Positions 48,801-59,354 of a stretch of DNA of 64,000 bases are shown here, one piece after another. Position numbers and translations under genes: made by a program. The stretch's first letter is position 1. Each line of letters opens with the position of its first letter. The notes beneath the pieces are model-generated. The model worked only from the letters and a program-made list of their open reading frames with translations, was not told the origin of the DNA and did not search any database. The stretch lies in assembly GCA_963855995.1 (NCBI GenBank), contig OY979716.1, positions 22,682,283-22,746,282 on the forward strand, written 5' to 3'. The stretch comes from Muricea muricata (taxonomy: Eukaryota > Cnidaria > Anthozoa > Malacalcyonacea > Plexauridae).

Positions 48801-50780
48801 ACATTGTAAGACTGGTTGACTTAATACCCATTAGCTCTTACCCTATATTTTAGTTATCAGGTCAGCCACATTGGGCTGGTGCGCGCGTATGTTGACCGGA
48901 AATGTTTCATGTTGAACGGATTACTGAAGTATGCTATAAGCTGGAACGTAACTGTTTTATGCGACTTCCTACCATGTGAAAGTAAAACTCCTTGAAGAAA
49001 CTTCAACTCCCACTTTACACAGGCCTGCACTAATTTTCTCTTAGGTCTATACCTCGCGGGCTGTCTTTGTACTTTCTTCTTTCGATCATGATTTCCCCAG
49101 TTCGCTCAAAATAAACTCCATCCTTCACCCAAGCAAACACACTAATGAATACCAAAAGCAAAAATGTATTTATTTAGAATAAAGTACATACACAAACGTG
49201 TCTCTTCCTCTTTGGTTTTGCATAAGCTGACCGGTTGCAGGAATCCGTCTTCCTCGAGGGCTCATTCGAAATGACCTCACGAGTTCTGCCTCCCGTTGGA
49301 CAGCAAAAGCACATGCAACCCTATTCGCGAATCTACAACATACGTCATTTGCGATCACATGTAGTTATCAATCTAATATTCCCTGTCTTCTTTCCAGTAG
49401 GAAAGATAAATAGGAAAGATAGTTAACTCCGAGCCAAACTCAATAGTGCATTACGGAGTTCCATTAAGTTCCATTAAGGAGTAGACCACTCAGAGTCAGG
49501 ATCGCATTTAAGATCGTTTAAATGGTCAACAATACCGTTATAGCACCCCACCAGCAACGCCTCTAGATACAGACGCGATATCGTCCGCTCGTTTTTCTTC
49601 ATCCGTCAACATATTAAGGCAATTACGGCGTAGTTGACTCGGATATTCGTACTCGAACCCACAGCATTTTTCTGTGGAAAGCTTGCAAAGCAGCCCAAGC
49701 AAGTGTTATTTGTTGATAGAGAAGTTTCTCGTTTACTAAAAGTGGGGCGTACAATTTGTAGTTTGATTGCAGGCGATGTGGTTCTCTGCGGGACCTACCC
49801 CACTGGAGCATGAACTACTTGTTCAAACAGTATTCCAAGACCCTTTGCACCCCATGTGTGTTTTTAAAAGTAGCGCACAGAGACATGCCTAAATTAGAAT
49901 TATATAGATACAACTTAAACTCGTATTTAAATTTAACTCCAAATCTTAGCAATTTTTGCATGAAGTCTTCTGAGCAGTTGTATATGCCGGTCGATCTTTC
50001 ACTGTTTTATTACGATATTCCGCCTTGCAGTATGCATTGATGTCTTTTCAAAGTACGCTTGGGTAATTCCATTGAACAATAAAACCGGCCCGCTAACAGA
50101 ATGCCTTCCAAATTGTTTTGCCTCTGGGCGCAAACCTGAAAAAATCATGACCAATCAATGAATGGAGTTCTTGAACTAACATTTTTTTATTGAAGCCGAC
50201 ATATTTTACTGTGGCCACACAAAGTTAAAAGCCCCGACTACAATATTAACGTAAACTAGATAGACAACAATATTTTGTTGATCCTTATTAGTGCATAACA
50301 ACACGTAAACACTAATGAAATTGTTTCATTTCCGTTTTCTTAAATTGTAGTACGTATATTTCTGTTTCTCAATAAATTATGAATAATAGCAACTTTACAT
50401 GGTAAAAGTGGTTGAAGACCATTAAATTCCCCTTATTAAATCGTCAGTGAGTCATTCGATCATTGAGTATGGGTCTCAGGGCTAGCTAGCTACATGGCTT
50501 CAAGTTTTAACAGTTTCATATGAACCCTACCTTGTAGATCGATCGCAGTTTAATAAAATTGAGCTAAATGCTATGTGTAAAGGAAAATGGAGGAAATGTA
50601 TAATTTTAATCTATTTATTTCCAAATACGCGTGGGAAATTCAAATTTTAATTGTGGCACGAGTTTGTTTATAAAATTAACCACCTTCACTTGATCGCTGG
50701 TTATTTGTTATGTTCTTTAGTAATTTGTTTTCAAGTTTCATACCTTTATTTTAAAGTATATCATTGAAGCTATATTACTA
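45836..50780. other. Gene-poor stretch
   Basis: I recognise no gene here. A Cys-rich open frame at 46508-46786 and minus-strand frames around 49170-49811 have no supportable homology. A T-rich low-complexity zone lies at 48240-48400. Confidence 0.4.
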
Positions 50781-50784
50781 TAGT

Positions 50785-52323
50785 CTGATACTTATTATTG
50801 TTCCACGTAGATGGTTTTGGGACATCGATCCCAAATTAGCCCATTGAGACATTCGTTGACGTTCTGAGTCAAGCCATGAGTGCATTTTTGTAGAAGGACA
50901 TGGTTTCTCAGGACATTGAACCCTGGCTTAAACTTGGGGATGCCATTCTTGTGTTTATAGGACTTCATGTCGCTCTATTTTCCACACCAACTGTCATTTT
51001 CGTCAGGGCAAAGGTGATGTTGTGGATCGGAATCAGTTGATGCAACATGGTGTACCACTTGTCTGATGGCTGTTGCCATTTTGTTTACATCATCTAAGTT
51101 CTCTTTTACCGCCAAGCCATATAATTCTGCAGCACATCAATCTTTCCATCCGTTAATCTTCCCTTACCACCTAAACCTTTCCCATGACTTAGCTTCGCCC
51201 CTTTCGACGCATTCTTCACCTTTCGCAATCTAATGCCGACTCACTTTTGTACATGTCCTACGTACTCCAACTTGCTAGGAATACGCTCCTCACCATTGGG
51301 CTTGCTCTCTACAATATTATTGTATGTAGAAGAGTCACCGTCACCGAGCATGTTCTTGTATTTAAGTCCCCGCGATACCAAGGATCGTTCAAACATCCGC
51401 AGAGCACCGGCTGCCTCCATGCTGTTTGCACTTCCAGTGTGGTTGATCTTGCACTGGTGGCTAGTTTTCCACTCTGGGTACTTAACATCATTTACTCTTT
51501 TTTTTGCTATTTCTGGCATGCTTTGCATTTATCGGACATGATCTCCACAACCAAACATTTCTCCGTGTCTAGTAACAACACCATTATGAGATGTATCTCG
51601 TTTTTGCCAACTTCCATCAAGGGAAATTCCACAATCACCCATATCATTTGCACAAACCTCTTTGACATTTATGGCATTGGTAACCATCGTTTGCCAACTG
51701 CTTTACAGCATGCAGCAGTTTATTGTTTGGAATTATCATGCAATTAGAGAAGCTTGTTGGTGGTGGCATGTTCATAAGTTTAGCAAATATTACCATAGCA
51801 CTGTGTCCACGACCAATTTCCCTGAAGGCCAAGACTGCTCTTGTGTTTACATTGTAAGATGGCCCTTGTTTCTGGGATGTATGGAACCGATGCGTCCAGT
51901 CACATTCAGTATTGTCACATTGTAAAACGATGCAATGTGAAAACCCATTTTTCTTCGTCATGTCAATGTGAGAACTCATTTGTTTACCAATGCGTCACCA
52001 AACACCCCAAACAATACTTCTGCGTTTATAAATATGGTGCCTTCTTTAACATAATCACTTTGACGATGATTCTCATCTAATTTTGCCGTGAAATCTCTAA
52101 GCTTCACCTCGAAAGGCTTTGCAAAGAAGATGGTTCGCCATCTTTGACTCCCCTTGATGGCGGAATTCTCTTCTTTTTTTCTCTTTCTGTTCTGCAGATT
52201 TCCCATTTTTTGCCAAAAAGTTTCATAAGATGACAAAATATCAGAACTGTAAAAAACGACAGTATATCTTCGATAATTCTGCAGAAATCGCAGAGTCGAA
52301 AATGCTAAAATTGCAGCTAGCAT
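50785..52323 (-). pseudogene. Mutator-like (MULE) transposase, decayed
   Basis: The minus strand carries blocks of a Mutator-like transposase domain in order: NVNTRAVLAFREIGRGHS and MNMPPPTSF (about 51790-51890), NHTGSANSMEAAGALRMFER (about 51380-51450), the catalytic-core GDGDSSTYNN (about 51315-51345), EYVGHVQK (about 51241-51264), CPDENDSWC (about 50990-51016) and LTQNVNECLNGLIWDRCPKT (about 50810-50880). Such enzymes cut and reinsert the element's DNA in the nucleus. At least two frameshifts and an in-frame stop right after the CPDENDSWC block disable it. The N-terminal limit (52323) is the end of an adjoining open frame and is uncertain. No terminal repeats were recognised. Confidence 0.8.
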
Positions 52324-52896
52324 TTACATTGTATTTCTATTCAATAAGTTAAAAATTGTCACCAGCTATGTACAACGTAATCAAGTTCATAAAAGTTTTT
52401 TTACAAGACCTTTTTGATCAGAAACCTCCGATCTTCGTCAGTTGATACTAAAAACTAAGAAGCTATCAACACGCTTCTACTAATTTGTAGTTTGTTCACC
52501 ACTATTTATACTATTATCATCTTCTTCTGTCTATTTATGGAGACACTTGCACCAGTGTTAAAGTGAGAAACAGCATCATACACACCCAAAAGCAAAACAT
52601 CTGAGCCAACAAACACCGTCTTTGGCGATGTATGAAAGGTCTTAATATTCTCGTCCACCTGTTATTAGTCCTTACTTTATTTGGAGCCCTTATCAATTTT
52701 TTTCTGTGTTTCCTGGCACGAATGTCCGAGGACGAACTGGACTCCGAGGACCACCTGGAGTCCAGACTGCTTTGTATTTGGAAAGATCTAGGTATTGAAA
52801 ATTATTACAAACAGACAGAAAACTCCGAAAAAGGACATCTAGTAAGTCAAATTATAAAAAAACATGTTTATAACGCGTGCTCTGATTTGCCGAAAG

Positions 52897-53074
52897 CCGT
52901 GTTTGGATCAGGCCATCCAAACACGGAAATCAAAACTGCTTTCGTGGGAACTTTTTTAAAACTTGTTATTTTACTTCGAGTTGAGAAAAGCGCGCAAAAT
53001 CACTCGCCTTCGGCTCGTGTTTTGCGCGCTTTCTCGCAGCTTTCCCGCGTGTTTGGATCAAGCCATCCAGACAC
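52897..53074. repeat. Cluster of three hairpins (foldback)
   Basis: CCGTGTTTGGAT/ATCCAAACACGG (52897-52926, perfect 12-bp stem), GAAAAGCGCGCAAAA.../...TTTTGCGCGCTTTCTC with tip CGCCTTCGGCTCG (about 52983-53035), and GTGTTTGGAT/ATCCAGACAC (about 53049-53074). The outer two hairpins are copies of each other. An open frame (52632-53090) crosses the hairpins and is unlikely to be a real gene. Confidence 0.7.
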
Positions 53075-53231
53075 AAAAACCATAAAGTAATTGTATAGTA
53101 TAATTTTGTGGAAACAAAATTTGGAATTTGGGGTTAAAGTAGCGACGGAGGATTGTTTACTCTGTGTTACATGCCTGTGTAGAATTACTAACGCTAACAT
53201 GACGTTTTGTTGCCGCTACAGACTACAGATT

Positions 53232-53469
53232 GCATGCACACAGCAAAAAATGAAAAACCTGTTTATGGTTGATAAGAACATGATTAAACAATGTTTTGCT
53301 GCCCACATTGTGTACAGTTGTCAACAATATTCTTCACCATTGTTAAATCCGATTCAGGCTCAACAACATTGTTCAATATTGTCAACAGTCTAGAACAATG
53401 TGGGCAGCAAAACATTGTTCAATCCTGTTCTCATCAACCCTCAACAGGTTGTTCATTTTTTGCGGTGTA
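53232..53469. mobile_element. Foldback MITE-like element
   Basis: Left arm GCAAAAAATGAAAAACCTGT...ACAATGTTTTGCTGCCCAC, right arm GTGGGCAGCAAAACATTGT...AACCTGTT...ATTTTTTGC. Arms about 80 bp and well conserved. Possible flanking AGATTG duplication, not certain. Confidence 0.7.
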
Positions 53470-54187
53470 GATTGTGATATAAACAAGTATTACAATTTAA
53501 ATCAAGTCGAGTATATTTAAATGGTTCAGAAAGAGATGGATCAGTTACTTGCAGATTCGTATCACTATATTAATTAAGTATGACAGATTTTTTACAGTAT
53601 ACATCATTGCATTAGAATTGTAAGTACGAAACAAAACAACAAATCTTGCATCTAAACACAGTGATCAGAACAAATCAAGTTTGGCATGTTTTTCAATAGC
53701 AACCATTCCAATAAGCTTTATAATGAACCGTCGATCGTTGAATTGATTGGGTGTTTACGAGTAGAGATGGCGATGTTCGTTTTAAATGTACCATCCAGTA
53801 ATGGGGACAATCGACTTCAGTTTTGTCGTGGACGTATTAACTTTCGTATTTGAAGGGACTTGTGAAATCTCCATAATATCCACTTTAAGACAGTAGCAAT
53901 ATTTAATAGAATAGCGTATTTCAGAAACAGTTTCTAGCATCCATTCTGATATAGTAAGTGCATATGGGACACCACGATGAAGTTAGGAATGATTGAGCAT
54001 CGGTATTGCATTGTAGACATCATTTACAGCCGTGGCAATTGAAGTGTTCCTAAAATATTGCATCACTTCATCTGCTCACTAGAACAAATTGATTTGACAG
54101 TTGGTGGAACTGTTTACAAACTTCACAAATCTGACCATCTCTGGTCACTTCCTGCTTCGTTGTGATTGGCCGCTTGTGCCAAAGCCA
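53470..54187. other. No recognisable gene
   Basis: Flank of the CACTG-ended element. No exon or repeat was recognised. Confidence 0.4.
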
Positions 54188-54194
54188 CACTGTT

Positions 54195-54560
54195 AATTTT
54201 AGGGTGTCAATTCAACACCAAAAAGTGGTGTTAAAAAATTAGGTAAAAAATGACACTACTTTTTGGTGCTATTTTAACACCACCATTAGTGGTGCTGATT
54301 TAACACTTAGATATGGTGCTGAAACAACACCTATGTTTGGTGTCACATCAACACTGGTTTGTGGGGTTAATCTAACACCTATTTGCTAGTGCTAAAATAG
54401 CACTTGTTTTCAAGGTTAAAGTAACACCCTTTTAGGTGCTATAGTGACAGCAGGTTTTAGAGTTAATTTAACACTTATAGTGTAGAGCTAAAGTAACACT
54501 TGATTAACAGTGCTAAAGCAACACTTTTTTGTGCTAAAATATCTGTTTAAGGATTTGATT
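54195..54560. repeat. Left subterminal AACACC/GGTGTT repeat region
   Basis: Degenerate, irregularly spaced copies of AACACC, GGTGTT and GGTGCT in both orientations, starting directly at the left terminus. Confidence 0.75.
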
Positions 54561-54685
54561 TAATACTTTCAACCGACACATTAATAGGCACACAACTAAA
54601 CAGTGATAGGTTAATGAATGATTAATATATTACTTCTTAACAATATATTATGCATGTCATAGCATTACATAAATGTACGTGTAAA

Positions 54686-57600
54686 TCATTTATGGAGTCC
54701 AAGCTCACTAAGAAGTTTTTGTACTGAAATTCTTTTTCGTGCATCAGTATTCCTGTCCATGGTGACTGCCTCCAAGAATGCATATATGTTGGATACTCCT
54801 GGAGTATATTCCATATTTAGGATATAAAAGGTGGCACGAAGTATAGCCACCACCACAGCAACTTTGATGTTCTTTCCACCAAAGCTTAAATAGATCCGCC
54901 CCTCCACAGCGATATAAAATGGGTCCAGGTTCGCCAGATCTCCAGATGCCACAATTCTTGGATAGGTGGAATTTTTCACTGCTTCATCAATGGCATCATC
55001 ATCATCCTAAAAGTATTCATTTTGATGTTAATCTTTACTATGTTGCATTTGTAATTCCTGTATATTTTTTGTGCTATATCCTTAAATTTTTTTTCCGTAT
55101 TCATATACAGTTATAATAACACACATGGAAATGGGAAAAACAAAAGTTGTGTGAAAAAAGTTCTGTATATCACCATGAATTTTTGTATATTTCTTCTGAA
55201 AATACAATCTTAGTTCCTTAATCTACTACTTACACCTGTGCTCTGAGTTGACATCAAATGCAGACTGTCAATTATTTTTTGATACATGAACCTATCACAT
55301 GATACAACATCAAAAATACTCACTGTGCACAACATGAAAAAGAGGTCCTTTGACGTGGCCTTCTCTTTCAAACAGGACTGTAGTATCAGTGTGGTGACCG
55401 TGCTCTCGATATCTGTAAAATACGTAAAACAGTAAAATTAGTATAATACAAGTCAACAAACAAAATGTCTTCTGTATATACAACCATATCTTCTCACTGC
55501 AAGCACTGGAAGTTTACAAACGAACAATGATTAAAACATGCTTAGCAAATTTATCCATACATTGAAAATACATTCTGTGCACAGACTAAGTAAAATGTTC
55601 TTATAAGATTCTGATAATATTGAGTCAATAAAGCTTTTTTCAATCTGTTTACAGCAGTATTTTCTCTGTCAATTTTACTCAAAAGTGGAGTACTGGTATT
55701 TTAAACTCAGCCTTGCATAGCAATGAAAATAAACACTCGCAATGCATGATATACAGTGCATGTATAAACATTATTGCAAGTGTTTATTCTCATTGCTATG
55801 CAAGCTTGAGTCAAGCAAATAACTACCAGTACTCTACCACTTACAGTTTGAGTAAAATCATCTGGCCTTAAATATATACCATATTTCTCTCTACCTGCTT
55901 TCTTAGATGGCTCCTCCAAAAGCTTGCTTCTCATTTCAGCTTTCAGCAATTTTATGTTCCGGCTGTTGCTATGGGCTGCCCGCTCTAGCATGTTGGGTTC
56001 AATGGCATTGAATTTGCTGGCAACATTAGCGACAGCCTTTTCCTCTTCCAAAATCCTGCCAAACTCTGCCTTCACCTAAAAGTTATAAGTAGAGTTAACA
56101 ATTACCACGTATTATACCAGGAAAACGTGCAGACCTCTTCATATGTGGTAGACATTTGTGCACCACCTGTTCCTAACACTTCCAAAAACTGCAGTTGCAA
56201 CTAACCTCTGTAATCAGTTGAAGTGCAGGATATTCAATTAGGATATCATCCAAGCTTTTTGCTTCCAATAAGAGTTTTTGGCGTCGGTAAGGATATGTCA
56301 ACTCCATGAGTTCTTTAATTAAATTAAAATTTTTCTTGGTCTTTGTCATTTCCACCACCATGACTTTTTTGTGCTCCTCACAGGTTTCCGTAGTTTCTCC
56401 ATCAATCATGTTGGGTACATCAAGCTTACGCTTTTTCATCTTTGGTTCCATAGCCTTCTCATCTTTTTTGAATTAGTTTTGCAAACTTTCTTCCCGATAT
56501 GTACTTTGGTTCGTGGCATGTTCTTGAACCGATTCGCAATGGCCTTAAACCATGAGCCCTATGCCAAAAAAATAACATAAGAATTAACATTGACCAATTA
56601 GTAAGACTTTCATTCCCATTGACAAGTGGAATTTCCTGTTGTTAGACACAGAATTATGGGCACATAAGCAACTAAAACCTTCCTCCACATAGTATACACC
56701 AAAGTAGGGCCCATAGGGGTTTAAAGTTATAATGAACAGACCGTGGTCTGTCTCCAAGTGTAACTGCCAAGACATTGAACCCATAAATTAGTGAGGACTA
56801 AATTACACTGACACTAGCTAGTCGCTACAAGTTTGCCAGGTTTATCGGGCACTTGAGAATGAAATGCTACAGTAGTATGTCTAAATGTGCATACACTATA
56901 TCCAAAAACCTGATTCAGCATTTTTTCTTCTATAAAGCAAGATAATGTTACTCCTGAATAGGAAAGTATATGCTATTTGTGTGTATTAGAAAATTATAAG
57001 TGTTACTTACAGTACCACCACCTAGGGAATCAGTTAAAAATTGATATCTCTCAATTATCATGGATGCCACACGTTGTTTTTCTTCTCGGTTTGGGAATAA
57101 AGAATGTATCTTTATCGAGTTACAAATATCCCTGGTAAACTCATCTCGAACATTTCCAAACAGTTTTTCAGCTTTAAGAGCTTCGTTAACTTTTGGAGAG
57201 AACTGTAAGCAAGAAAAATGATGATCAGTAAAATTTCTGTAAGAAATCTAATGTGTTTCTTGCTTTCTTTATCCTTTATCACCCAACAAAGAAGTCCTGA
57301 AATGTAACACATAATATGCTTCTGAAAGCCAACCAAAAATACATAAATTTAAAACTTACAGTATCGGGAAGCTTGAAATTCTTTATCCAGTTCTTGTTAG
57401 TAGCCTTGGTTTCTTCAATTGCAAAACCAGGTGAGGATTGCAATGATTCTGATGATGTGCTACCAGATGTTTCTGGGGAAACCAGTAAAGACTTTAGGTG
57501 ACTCAGTTTGTTCGAAAGATTTTGGGGAAAATTAAATTCCTCATCGTCATCACAACTTATAGTAGGTGTCTGTGGTGTACATGGTGTTGATGGTGAAAAC

Positions 57601-58171
57601 ACAGGTGTGAAGGTTTCTTTAACAGTGGTCCCCTATAAAATTATTTTGATGTTAAAAATGAAATTGGTAATACATCACATTAATCTTGTACCCAGAGCTC
57701 ACATTGTTGCCATTAGCTCTCAGGTAAATAAATTGGTACTTTCTCTTCATACTTGGTCAAGATTGACATCATCACTCTAGTCCTAACTCCTAATACACTG
57801 GTCAATGTAAACCCCTACTTACCTCACCTCGCCCTATATGGGGATAACCTGGGCTAGGGATTAGCAACATATTTGGCCTTTTACTGGGGAATTAGCTTAT
57901 TTGCAAATCGAACGATATCAAATCTCCACATATTCCCAAAGTGGGGGGAGGAAGGGGTTTACATTGACTGGTGCTGTGATGCATAATTAAAATGAAAGGC
58001 TATAATATTTCTCCACAGCATTAACAAATGAAAGACTCTCACCACAAGATCAATTTCTGCTTCATTCAAGGTTTTTAATGCTTTTCTGATAAGAGCAACT
58101 TGGCCTCCTTTCATCCCACATGCTTTCAAGAGTTCGTCGGATGTGTTTTCTAAAATTTCAACTGTATCAAA
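54686..58171 (-). pseudogene. SAMD3-like multi-exon gene inside the CACTG element
   Basis: Exons on the minus strand: 58171-58043 (end of a SAM-like domain, LLKACGMKGGQVALIRKALK), 57632-57360 (disordered, ending KNWIKNFKLPDT), 57202-57011 (FSPKVNEAL...IIERYQFLTDSLGGGT), 56558-56206 (GSWFKAIANRFKNMP, then a basic stretch and LLLEAKSLDDILIEYPAL), 56075-55845 (VKAEFGRILEEEKA), 55412 or 55404-55324 (LILQSCLKEKATSKDLFFML) and 55006-54686 (FYIAVEGRIYLSFGG to the TGA). GT/AG borders fit, with one phase mismatch that the AG at 55405-55406 would cure. The order matches, from memory, the SAMD3-like family expanded in fishes. The A6 run at about 56463-56469 shifts the frame, and the first SAM half was not found, so this copy is probably dead. 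Role unknown. Confidence 0.65.
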
Positions 58172-58489
58172 CTGTTTAGGGAAGAAAAGAGATTGTTTTT
58201 AAAATGTGTAAGTTAACAACTCTGACAAACCATCAGTTCTACTTCATGTAATTCAAACATTAATGCTAATAACCGACAACTTCCGAATCAGCGACGATAG
58301 GATTTGGCAAAAATGTGCTTTGATGCACTTTGAAAGGAAAATATTTACCATACATAACCAAACATTGTTTTTATGCGGTATTGAAGAATCCCTTGTCATT
58401 ATATCTATAATGTGAATGTCAACAAATATTCGTTGTTTTCCTCCGACTGTCCATGGGTTGTTAATAATATTTGACAATCACGGACTGAC

Positions 58490-58812
58490 TGACAAACACA
58501 TGCTTGTGTGTTAACATTACACACCTTTGTGTGCTGTTGCGCACACCTTATTGTACTAAAACACACCTTGGTGTGTTATTAAACACACCTGTTTTTAGAG
58601 TGCACCTGCTGTCCTTCCGCAGGTGTCATTTTAACACCTTCAAAGTGGTGTTATACAATTTTAGTGGTTAAAATGGCACTTCAGAAAGGGCTTTTGGTTG
58701 TTTCGTCTTAAATTAGCGCCGGAAATGGGTATTAAATAACACTTTTGTTTAACACCACCCTTAGGTGTCAATCTGACACTAGTCAAGGTGCCACTTTAAC
58801 ACCCTAAAATTA
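58490..58812. repeat. Right subterminal AACACC/GGTGTT repeat region
   Basis: Dense ACACC/GGTGT motifs (for example ACACACCTTGGTGTGTT and AACACCACCCTTAGGTGT), a mirror of the left subterminal region, ending at the interrupted right terminus. Confidence 0.75.
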
Positions 58813-59346
58813 CAGTCAAAATACAAAAAGTGTCCCGCTTCCGCTTCTGTAGTCTGTTGCGATTTACTGTAGTTTGTTGTATTTTTCGGTATTAGATATC
58901 GATTAAACGCAATAAAATATATATTGTACTGGGATGCCAGTAAATAGACCGGAAGAACATGCTTCAACGCACTATATTGTCTTAATTTAAATCAAACTTT
59001 TATTAAAATTATCGCTCTAAGAAATACATGTTTTATGTGGTAAAACACTGTTCCTCCATGCACAGTTTTTGTTACTGCCCATGACCCATAAATTAAAATG
59101 TTTTATAAATTTCATCGTTCATATGGCGATCGCACGAACTCTCATACATACAATGTCTATCCAATACATATATTTCGCACCATTTATCATCGAAAAACAC
59201 TTACTTTGTTGAAACATGTCATTTCAAAAACGATAGTTGCGATATTTGCAGATAAATCGCTCCTCGCTACTGAAAAACAAAACAAAGTACAGTAAATCAC
59301 AACAGAGTACAGAAGCGGAAGTGAGACACTTTTTGTATTTTGACTG
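58813..59346. mobile_element. Tc1/mariner-type MITE (534 bp) nested in the element terminus
   Basis: Inverted ends CAGTCAAAATACAAAAAGTG and the reverse complement CACTTTTTGTATTTTGACTG, arms about 75 bp. TA flanks both ends (58811-58812 and 59347-59348). No transposase. It split the right terminus of the CACTG element, so it is younger. Confidence 0.9.
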
Positions 59347-59354
59347 TAACAGTG

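Larger units (their letters stand above)
54188..59354. mobile_element. CACTG-ended DNA transposon carrying a SAMD3-like gene
   Basis: Left end: CACTGTTAATTTTAGGGTGT at 54188-54207. Right end: the same 18-20 bp inverted, but split; ACCCTAAAATTA (58801-58812) and ACAGTG (59349-59354) are separated by a TA-flanked MITE. Both subterminal regions (about 54200-54560 and 58490-58810) are dense in AACACC/GGTGTT motifs, as in elements whose transposase binds repeated subterminal sites. Termini starting CACTG plus such repeats resemble the CACTA (EnSpm) superfamily. I could not find a clean target duplication and see no transposase. Inside is a multi-exon minus-strand gene. Confidence 0.7.

Noticed and set aside
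51233-52080. Plus-strand open frames of 80-166 codons
   Set aside because: They are shadows of the minus-strand Mutator-like transposase, whose conserved blocks are clear.
52632-53090. 152-codon open frame with an N-terminal hydrophobic segment
   Set aside because: Its C-terminal third runs through hairpin repeats, and no domain or splice sites support it.
54188-54192. Firm CACTA superfamily assignment of the 5.2-kb element
   Set aside because: CACTG ends and subterminal repeats fit, but no 2-3 bp target duplication matches across the ends and no transposase was found, so only a resemblance is claimed.
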